Shown piece after piece: positions 1 to 5,826 of a stretch of 33,568 nucleotides of DNA (position 1 is the stretch's first letter; the number at the start of each line of letters is the position of its first letter). The translations under genes were made by a program, and so were the position numbers. The notes under the pieces are model-generated. The model saw only the letters and a list, made by a program, of their open reading frames with translations. It had not been told where the DNA came from and did not search any database. Source of the DNA: Rhodoferax sp. (GTDB lineage: Bacteria; Pseudomonadota; Gammaproteobacteria; Burkholderiales; Burkholderiaceae_C); NCBI GenBank assembly GCA_026224975.1, contig JAMFRW010000455.1, positions 1-33,568 on the forward strand, written 5' to 3'.

Positions 1-2
1 AT

Positions 3-59
3 TCGGCGCTGGTGAGGGCGCTGGAGGTGATGGCGGATCACGAAGTCGCCAAGGCTTAA
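3..59 (+). CDS. C-terminal fragment of an unidentified protein
   Basis: The first 57 bases read as an open frame ending in TAA and give an 18-residue tail rich in Ala, Val and Glu, ending EVAKA. Third positions are mostly G or C, as in the other genes here. The rest of the gene lies left of the window, so no function can be given. Its stop codon overlaps that of the convergent minus-strand gene, an arrangement common in compact genomes. The evidence is only an open frame with fitting codon use, so the call is tentative. Confidence 0.5.
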   Translation, partial: SALVRALEVMADHEVAKA

Positions 60-898
60 AACAGCCGCGCGGCGAGGAAGGTGACCCCCGAGAACACCGA
101 CCACCCACCCGATGCCGCGCTGAGCCCCTTGCTCACGCCGATGTCGACGGTGGCGGCTTTCGAGAGGGCGTAGCTCGTCGCGAACAGCGCCTGCGAGGTG
201 CTGCCGTTGCCGCGCTGGTGCGTGCCGGAGAGTTCGCCAGTCACGCCCCAGGTGTCGGTCAGATTGCGTGACACTGCGGCCGCCCAGCCGGCCTGCCAGG
301 CACTGGTGCCAAGGTCGGTGCCACCCAAGTGCGTGGCCAGCACGTTGATGTCGGTGTGCCAGTTCTCGGCGAAGTCGCTGCTGAAGATGCCGTTGACGCC
401 CACGTCCGCATGGCCGCTGCCGATGCGGCGGCTGGCGGTCGGCAGCTTGGTGCCGAGTTCGAGCCCGAAGGCGGATGCCTCGCTCACCGCGAAGCGACGC
501 TTGAGCACGATGCTCGTGTCGCCGCCGCTGGTCACTTTCGAGCCATCGGCGTTCACTTGGTGCACGACGGCATCGCCGCCGATCCGCACCCCCCAGTCGG
601 GCGTGAAGGCCAGCTTGAGCGTGTAGAGCAGGCTTTGACGGCGCGTGGGGTCGTCGGCATGCGTTCTGAGCAGCCCGGCTTCGACTTCCAGCCAACCCGG
701 CGCAGAGAGGGCGGCTGGCGTCGACACGCTTGGGCGATAGGGCGTGACGGCGGGCGCGTCGTCGTCGGCCCAGGCGGGCGCCGCGGCGGCGAACGCGAGG
801 CAGGCGAGGGCTCTGCAGGCAGGGCGTGATGCCGTTCGCTGGAGGGCGCGATGGGCTGCACGAGCAACGACTCGATCGAAGGTGGCGGATGGACGCAT
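56..898 (-). CDS. Exported outer-membrane-type protein (phenol-degradation MetA-like family)
   Basis: A 280-residue protein. The start at 898 (MRPSATF) is chosen because a basic N-terminus leads into an Ala-rich hydrophobic stretch ending in an AWA|DDD signal-peptidase site, with a purine-rich AGAGAC shortly upstream; an upstream ATG at 964 would add 22 residues before this. The mature part alternates polar and hydrophobic residues (for example GWLEVEAGL, LYTLKLAFTP, DTSIVLKRRF, ELGTKLPTAS) and ends in Phe, as outer-membrane beta-barrel proteins often do. The pattern matches the family labelled 'putative MetA-pathway of phenol degradation' or 'transporter', whose function is not established. 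A role in export or uptake across the outer membrane is inference. It converges with the gene at the left edge. Confidence 0.65.
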   Translation of the reverse strand: MRPSATFDRVVARAAHRALQRTASRPACRALACLAFAAAAPAWADDDAPAVTPYRPSVSTPAALSAPGWLEVEAGLLRTHADDPTRRQSLLYTLKLAFTPDWGVRIGGDAVVHQVNADGSKVTSGGDTSIVLKRRFAVSEASAFGLELGTKLPTASRRIGSGHADVGVNGIFSSDFAENWHTDINVLATHLGGTDLGTSAWQAGWAAAVSRNLTDTWGVTGELSGTHQRGNGSTSQALFATSYALSKAATVDIGVSKGLSAASGGWSVFSGVTFLAARLF

Positions 899-1092
899 CG
901 GCTGTCTCTGTGATGGTTGGCTCGGGGCGGATGTGGCAGGCAGTCTACGGCGCAACCAAGCCAAGCCCGGGCGTGCCTGCTCACGCCCACCAGCGCGGTT
1001 TTCCTACACCCGATGGCGCACCGCTCCCGCGTGCTCCGCGAGGCGCGTTCCCTAAGCTCTCTCCATCGCAACCTTTTTCAACGGAGACAGTC

Positions 1093-1170
1093 ATGGGCAA
1101 ATATGTTTTGGCTTGGTTTTTGGGCGTTCCCGCTTTCGTGCTGGTGATCGCGTATTTCTTCTTTCACTGA
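1093..1170 (+). CDS. 25-residue single-pass membrane peptide
   Basis: A very short gene encoding 25 residues: MGKY, a hydrophobic run (VLAWFLGVPAFVLVIAY) that can span the membrane once, and FFFH at the end. A good Shine-Dalgarno (ACGGAGACAGTC, ending directly before the ATG) precedes it, which is the main reason to accept it. It stands alone between a divergent exported-protein gene and the patatin gene. Small hydrophobic proteins of this type recur in betaproteobacterial genomes as hypothetical proteins, and I know of no assigned function. It could be a membrane-stress or complex-associated small protein; nothing in the sequence decides this. Confidence 0.6.
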   Translation: MGKYVLAWFLGVPAFVLVIAYFFFH

Positions 1171-1228
1171 AATTTGCCACTGAAGTCCACGACTAGCACA
1201 TCCGCGTCGGTGTGGTGACCAGCAAGGG

Positions 1229-1245
1229 CTAGCACAATATGCTAG
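1229..1245. promoter_or_regulatory. Inverted repeat upstream of the patatin gene (possible operator)
   Basis: A perfect inverted repeat, CTAGCA-N5-TGCTAG, lies 35 bp before the proposed start of the patatin-like gene. It is followed at once by a second short repeat, AGGGT-AA-ACCCT (1244-1255). A related half, ACTAGCACA, occurs near 1190. There is no T-tract, so it looks more like a protein-binding site than a terminator. The binding protein is unknown. Confidence 0.35.
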
Positions 1246-1279
1246 GGTAAACCCTGATTTTTGTCATAGGGGTTTGCTT

Positions 1280-2467
1280 TTGAGTCGCGTCACCACATCA
1301 ACCGCCGAGCGCAGGCTGGCGCCGGACGAATCTTCGGCGTGGCCTTTCCTGAAGCGATTCGTAGAGAAGCGCGCTTCGCCGGCCGTCGTCGACGGGACGC
1401 CCGCAAGCGCAAAGCCATCCGCGTCCGCAGACGCTGCCAAACGGTGGATGGGCCTCGCGCCCGCCCGCGGCAAGATCAATCTTGCGTTGCAGGGTGGAGG
1501 AGCGCACGGCTCCTTCACGTGGGGCGTGCTCGACCGTTTGCTCCAAGATCCGCGCATCGAACTCGAGGGCCTGAGCGGCAGCAGCGCCGGAGCGATGAAC
1601 GCGGTGGTGCTGGCCGATGGCTGGATGAAGGGTGGCCGCGAAGGCGCGCGCCAAGCCCTCACCGATTTCTGGACCGCCATCGGCAAGAACATGCCGGCGA
1701 GCATGGTCACGCAAGGCCAGGGCGATGGCATCGGGTTGAATGCCGCGGCGAAGATGATGGTCAACATGGCCGGGTATTTTTCGCCCACGCAGCTCAACCC
1801 GTTCGATCTCAACCCACTGCGCGACCTGCTCGTTCGCACCATCGATTTCGCCGAGTTGCGCATGCACAGCCCGTTCAAGCTGTTCGTCGGCACGACGCAA
1901 GCGAACACCGGCAAACTGCGCGTGTTCCGCGAGAGTGAGCTATCGGCCGAGGTGCTGCTGGCCTCGGCCTGCCTCCCCAAGTTGCACCACGCGGTGCAGA
2001 TCGACGGCGAGCCGTATTGGGATGGCGGCTACTCGGCCAACCCTGCCGTCTTTCCGCTGTTCTACGACTGCGATTCGCGCGATGTGCTGCTCGTGCTGCT
2101 GAGCCCGCTGCGGCGCGAAGGCACGCCGACGAATGTGGACGACATCGAAGCGCGCATCACCGAACTCGGGTTCAACGCCAACTTCATGCGCGAGATGCGC
2201 ATGTTCGTGCACGCACGCGAGTTCGCCGGCCCGGCGCTGATCCCGGCCGGGCGGCTGGAGCGGCGGCTGCGCAACCTGCGTTTCCACATGATCGATTCGC
2301 ACGACCTCACCAGCATGCAGCGCACCGACACCAAGCTGCTCGCCCATGGCCCGTTCCTGGAGCGGCTGCACGGCCAGGGCCGTGAGCGCGCGGATGAATG
2401 GCTGGCCGAGAACGCCAGCGGCATCGGCCGGCGTTCCACGGTGGATGTGAAGAAGTGGTTCGCCTGA
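1280..2467 (+). CDS. Patatin-like phospholipase family protein
   Basis: A predicted Ser-Asp dyad lipid acyl hydrolase of about 395 residues. Numbering from the TTG at 1280, the glycine-rich oxyanion loop GGGAHG is at 72-77, the nucleophile elbow GSSAG at 100-104 (Ser102), and the DGG motif with the catalytic Asp near residue 248. All three hallmarks of the patatin family are intact. The start is uncertain: TTG 1280 has AGGGG 7 bases upstream, another TTG lies at 1274, and an ATG at 1450 would remove a poorly conserved-looking N-terminus but still keep the whole catalytic domain. There is no signal peptide, so cytoplasmic or membrane-peripheral action on phospholipid or polyhydroxyalkanoate-granule lipids is possible; the substrate is unknown. 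It converges with the S53 peptidase 19 bp away. Confidence 0.85.
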   Translation: MSRVTTSTAERRLAPDESSAWPFLKRFVEKRASPAVVDGTPASAKPSASADAAKRWMGLAPARGKINLALQGGGAHGSFTWGVLDRLLQDPRIELEGLSGSSAGAMNAVVLADGWMKGGREGARQALTDFWTAIGKNMPASMVTQGQGDGIGLNAAAKMMVNMAGYFSPTQLNPFDLNPLRDLLVRTIDFAELRMHSPFKLFVGTTQANTGKLRVFRESELSAEVLLASACLPKLHHAVQIDGEPYWDGGYSANPAVFPLFYDCDSRDVLLVLLSPLRREGTPTNVDDIEARITELGFNANFMREMRMFVHAREFAGPALIPAGRLERRLRNLRFHMIDSHDLTSMQRTDTKLLAHGPFLERLHGQGRERADEWLAENASGIGRRSTVDVKKWFA

Positions 2468-2486
2468 ACTCAGCGACAGTGCCGCG

Positions 2487-4064
2487 TCACGACATCAACG
2501 CCTTCAGCAAGGCCGCACCGCGCGGCGAGCCCCAGCCGGTGCAGGCATCCCAGCCCACCTTCGCCTTGAAGGCGCCGTTGTTGCCCGCGGTGACGTCGTT
2601 CGTCAGCCCCTTGCCGGCCAGCGAACCGTAGAGCAGCGGGTTGAGGAAGCCGACCGGGTGGCCCAGTCCCTGGTTCATCAGCGCAATCAGCCCGGCCCAC
2701 AGCGGCGCCACGGCGCTGGTGCCACCGATGACGAAGCTCTGCCCGTCGACGCGCACCTCGTAGCCGGTGGCCGGGTCGGCATCGCCCGCCACATCGGGCA
2801 CACCGCGGCCGGCCTTGCCGCCAGTGCCACTCGGAACCTGCGCCTTGGCCTGGTACGCCGGCAGCGCGAAGAAGCTGCTCACGCCGCCGCCGGTCGAACT
2901 CGTCGTGCCTTCGTTCCAGACCACTTCGGAGCCGATAGCGCTGCCGTTGGCCAGCAGCTTGGTGCCGCCGCAGCCGAGCGCATTCGGGCTCGACGCCGGA
3001 AAGTCCACATGCGCCGCACCGCCGGCCACGCCATCGGCCGAGCCGTTGTCGCCCGCCGCCACGCAGACCGTCACGCCCATCGCTGCCGCAGCCTGAAAGG
3101 CCTGGTCGAACTGGGTCATCGATTGACCGGTCCAGTTGGTTTCGGCCGAGCCCCAGCTGATGGAGATGACCGAGGGCTTGTGGACCTTGTCGTGCACTGC
3201 GGTCGTGACCGCATCGAGAAAGCCCTGGCTGGTATTGGGCGCGAAGTAGACGGCGATGGTGGCCTTGGGCGCGATGGCGCCGGCGACCTCGATGTCGAGC
3301 ATCACCTCGCCATCGGCGCCGTCGGCCGTGGTCGGCGTGTTGTGTGCATGGTCCACCAGCACGGCCTTGACCTTGGGTGTGGCCAGGCCCAGCGTCGCAA
3401 AGTAGGCCTTCAAGTCCTTGGGCCGGTAGCCACCGCCGAGTTCGATGATGGCGATGCACTGGCCGCTGCCGTCCAGCCCGGTCGGAAAGCCGTAGAGCTT
3501 GGCCAGCGCCGGCGGCGTGAAGGAGGCAGCCGCATGTGGGTTCAGACCACGGGTCGGCAGGTAGCGCTGGAAGCGCGGTTCGGCGGCCGGCCGGTCGTCG
3601 AGCCCGAACACGCCTTCGACGATCCCAGCCAGCTCGGCCGGCACGGTGATGGGACCCGTGCGCCCACGGTAGGTGATGGACTCGTGCTCGTACTGCTGCA
3701 GCGCCACGCCGAAGGCCGTGTCCAGCGCTTGCGCGTCGCCCGAGAGCACCACGCTGCGCCGGGCCGCATCGGTCTCGACCACGCTCAGGCGGTGTGCCTT
3801 GGCGAAGGCGGTGACGAGCGCCACATCGTGTGCATCGGCGCCATGGGCAGCTTCGTATTCGTCGCGCGTGAGGTACTGGCGTTGGCTGGGGTGCTGGTCG
3901 CTCTGCACACCGCGCGCGGCGAGTGCCTGCAGGGGTGCCCTGGGGCGCAGGCGCACGGTCACTTCGATGCGTTCGTTGCCGCGCACGGCGCCCAGGGCTT
4001 TGGCACCGGGCAGCGCGACGCGTTCGCTGCCGGGGATGGCGTGGCGGGTGGGTTGTGTGGCCAT
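2487..4064 (-). CDS. S53 family (sedolisin/kumamolisin-like) serine-carboxyl peptidase
   Basis: A 525-residue acid-type endopeptidase precursor. Residues about 25-170 are the pro-kumamolisin activation domain, ending before RFQRYLP; the subtilisin-fold catalytic domain follows. Likely catalytic residues are Glu253 and Asp257 (GEVMLDIE), Asp339 (AAGDNG) and Ser450 (GGTSAVAP). The C-terminal calcium site is suggested by NDVTAGN at 489-495 and Asp506 in GWDACTGWG. The start at 4064 is set by an AAAGGA Shine-Dalgarno six bases upstream; longer open frame before it lacks such a site. No classical signal peptide is visible, as in kumamolisin, so the export route is unclear. It is divergent from the kinase-like gene and probably monocistronic. 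Confidence 0.9.
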   Translation of the reverse strand: MATQPTRHAIPGSERVALPGAKALGAVRGNERIEVTVRLRPRAPLQALAARGVQSDQHPSQRQYLTRDEYEAAHGADAHDVALVTAFAKAHRLSVVETDAARRSVVLSGDAQALDTAFGVALQQYEHESITYRGRTGPITVPAELAGIVEGVFGLDDRPAAEPRFQRYLPTRGLNPHAAASFTPPALAKLYGFPTGLDGSGQCIAIIELGGGYRPKDLKAYFATLGLATPKVKAVLVDHAHNTPTTADGADGEVMLDIEVAGAIAPKATIAVYFAPNTSQGFLDAVTTAVHDKVHKPSVISISWGSAETNWTGQSMTQFDQAFQAAAAMGVTVCVAAGDNGSADGVAGGAAHVDFPASSPNALGCGGTKLLANGSAIGSEVVWNEGTTSSTGGGVSSFFALPAYQAKAQVPSGTGGKAGRGVPDVAGDADPATGYEVRVDGQSFVIGGTSAVAPLWAGLIALMNQGLGHPVGFLNPLLYGSLAGKGLTNDVTAGNNGAFKAKVGWDACTGWGSPRGAALLKALMS

Positions 4065-4247
4065 GATGTTTCCTTTCGACAGTGAGCATCCGAATCGCAG
4101 CGCCGCCTGCACAATGCAGCGGCGTGACGGCATGATTCGCACCGGACGCAACCCACGTCCACCCCTAGCCGGGCTCGCACGAAGTTAAGTTTTGTGGTGG
4201 TCGCCGCCAAAAGCGCCGATAAGGGGTGGATGCAGAGAACCGTGACG

Positions 4248-4910
4248 ATGAACGACACCGCACCGAAGCGCGAACCAAAGCCGCCGTTGGCGGCGAAGCA
4301 CCTTGCTCGCCTGCAGGCGCTGATGGCTGGTGGCGGGCGCAAGCTGCTCGGGCTGGTGGGTGCGCCGGGCTCGGGCAAATCGACGCTGGCCACGGCCTTG
4401 CAAGACGCGCTGCCGGGCACTTCGCAGATCGTGCCGATGGATGGCTTTCACCTGGCCAATGCGGAACTCGCGCGTTTGGGCCGCGCGGACCGCAAGGGTG
4501 CGCCCGATACCTTCGACAGCGCCGGCTATGTGGCGCTGCTGCGCCGCTTGCGCGAACAGCCTGCCGATGCCGATGCACACATCGTCTACGCCCCCGAATT
4601 CCGCCGCGAGATCGAAGAGCCGGTGGCTGGCGCCATCGCCGTGTTACCGACGACGCAGCTCGTCATCACCGAAGGCAACTACCTGCTGTTGCAGCTTGGG
4701 GCCTGGCGCGAGGTGGCGGGCCTGCTGGACGAGATCTGGTACGTCGATGTCGACGACACCCTGCGCAGCCAGCGGCTGCTGCGCCGGCACGAGCAGTTCG
4801 GCCGCAGCCCCGAGGCGGCGCGCGCCTGGGTGGCGGCCACCGATGAACCGAACGCGCGCCTGATCGAAGCGACCCGCCCCCGCGCGCACCACCTCTTCGA
4901 ATGGGAGTGA
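4248..4910 (+). CDS. P-loop kinase-like protein (FrcK/YggC, uridine-kinase superfamily)
   Basis: About 220 residues. A Walker A motif, GAPGSGKST, has its Lys at position 44. A downstream MDGFHL motif resembles the substrate-side loop of the phosphoribulokinase/uridine kinase/pantothenate kinase superfamily. EGNYLLL and the late RRHEQFGRS region also fit the YggC and fructose-transport kinase FrcK group, which phosphorylate small metabolites with ATP; the substrate here cannot be told. The start is ambiguous: ATG 4248 (MNDTAPK) is chosen, while ATG 4230 follows an AGGGG too closely. The stop overlaps the ribosome-binding region of the next gene, a solute-binding protein, which suggests translational coupling and perhaps a shared small-molecule theme. 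Confidence 0.75.
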   Translation: MNDTAPKREPKPPLAAKHLARLQALMAGGGRKLLGLVGAPGSGKSTLATALQDALPGTSQIVPMDGFHLANAELARLGRADRKGAPDTFDSAGYVALLRRLREQPADADAHIVYAPEFRREIEEPVAGAIAVLPTTQLVITEGNYLLLQLGAWREVAGLLDEIWYVDVDDTLRSQRLLRRHEQFGRSPEAARAWVAATDEPNARLIEATRPRAHHLFEWE

Positions 4911-4912
4911 GC

Positions 4913-5731
4913 ATGCACCGGGTCGCACGCTTCAGGGCCATCGGCACCTGGCTGATCGCCGCATCTTTCGTCGTTGCGAGCACGGCGTGGGCGGCCGACA
5001 AACCCGTAGTAGACAAACCCGACTGCTCACGCCCGCTCAGCCTCGCGCTGCATGACCACGGCCTGCTGTATTCGGGGCAGACGGGCGAGGGCATCGACAA
5101 GGACATTGCCGATGAACTCATCCGCCGCAGCGGCTGCAAGATCATCGTGAGCGTGATGCCGCGGGCGCGCATCTGGCAATTGATCGAATCCGGCGCGCTC
5201 GATTTCAGCCTCTCGGGCATCACCAACGACGCGCGCGACCGCTTCGCCGCCTTCGCCTGGTATGTGTCGAACAAGTACTACCTGCTGGTGCATAAAGACG
5301 CCGATGTGCGCAGCGTGGCCGATTTCGAACGAAACCCTGCGCTCAGGCTCGGCGTGATCCGCGGCTTTCGCTACAGCGCCAGCGCCAACCGGCTGGTCGA
5401 TGCGCTCGACGCCGATCGCCGCGTGAGCTACGCGACGAGCCTGGAGCCGCTCTACCAGGTGCTGCTCGACAAGCGCGTGCACGCGATGATCATCGAGCCC
5501 TTCGACTACCCCAGCATCGAGCGCGGCAAGATCCGCGACCAGACGGCGATCCTGGCTTTCGACGACCCGGCGGTGCCGCACGGGTTGATCATGTCCAGGC
5601 GCTCGCTCTCGCCCGAGCAGCAGCAGGCCTGGCGCGCGGTGGTCGACGGCATGCGCGCCGATGGCAGCATGCGCCGCATCTTCGAAAAATACTTCACGCC
5701 CGATCTGGCACTCGCCATGACCCAGTTCTAA
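4913..5731 (+). CDS. Periplasmic solute-binding protein, family 3 type
   Basis: A 272-residue exported protein. The N-terminus MHRVARFR, a hydrophobic core and the AWA|ADK site form a Sec signal peptide. The mature part has the features of extracellular solute-binding family 3: an early ligand-pocket region, the hinge-proximal pattern LIESGALDFSLSGITN, and LGVIRGFRYS near mid-protein. It typically binds amino acids or similar small polar ligands. No ABC permease or ATPase gene is next to it, so it may work with a distant transporter or as a sensory ligand-binding protein. GGGAG at 4903-4907, inside the end of the upstream gene, positions ribosomes on ATG 4913. The kinase gene downstream makes a ligand-sensing role conceivable, but this is inference. 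Confidence 0.8.
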   Translation: MHRVARFRAIGTWLIAASFVVASTAWAADKPVVDKPDCSRPLSLALHDHGLLYSGQTGEGIDKDIADELIRRSGCKIIVSVMPRARIWQLIESGALDFSLSGITNDARDRFAAFAWYVSNKYYLLVHKDADVRSVADFERNPALRLGVIRGFRYSASANRLVDALDADRRVSYATSLEPLYQVLLDKRVHAMIIEPFDYPSIERGKIRDQTAILAFDDPAVPHGLIMSRRSLSPEQQQAWRAVVDGMRADGSMRRIFEKYFTPDLALAMTQF

Positions 5732-5743
5732 AGCCCTCCAGGA

Positions 5744-5758
5744 AATGTCTGCGACATT
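5744..5758. repeat. Short perfect inverted repeat between flanking direct repeats
   Basis: AATGTC-TGC-GACATT forms a perfect 6-bp inverted repeat 12 bp after the stop of the solute-binding gene. It lies between two copies of CCTCCAGG (5735-5742 and 5763-5770). It has no T-run. It could be a protein site or part of a composite transcript-end structure with the next hairpin. Confidence 0.35.
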
Positions 5759-5776
5759 CCCGCCTCCAGGGGTCCA

Positions 5777-5800
5777 GCAAAGTGGCGAAGCCACATTTGC
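5777..5800 (+). terminator. Hairpin between solute-binding gene and hybrid kinase (possible terminator or attenuator)
   Basis: GCAAAGTGGC pairs with GCCAC-a-TTTGC across a GAA loop, giving about 10 bp of stem with one bulged A. The 3' side carries only ATTT, so it is a weak intrinsic terminator at best. The possible GTG start of the kinase at 5782 would be buried in this stem, which argues for the downstream ATG at 5827. Confidence 0.4.
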
Positions 5801-5826
5801 CTGAGACCCAGAGCGGCCCGCTCAGG

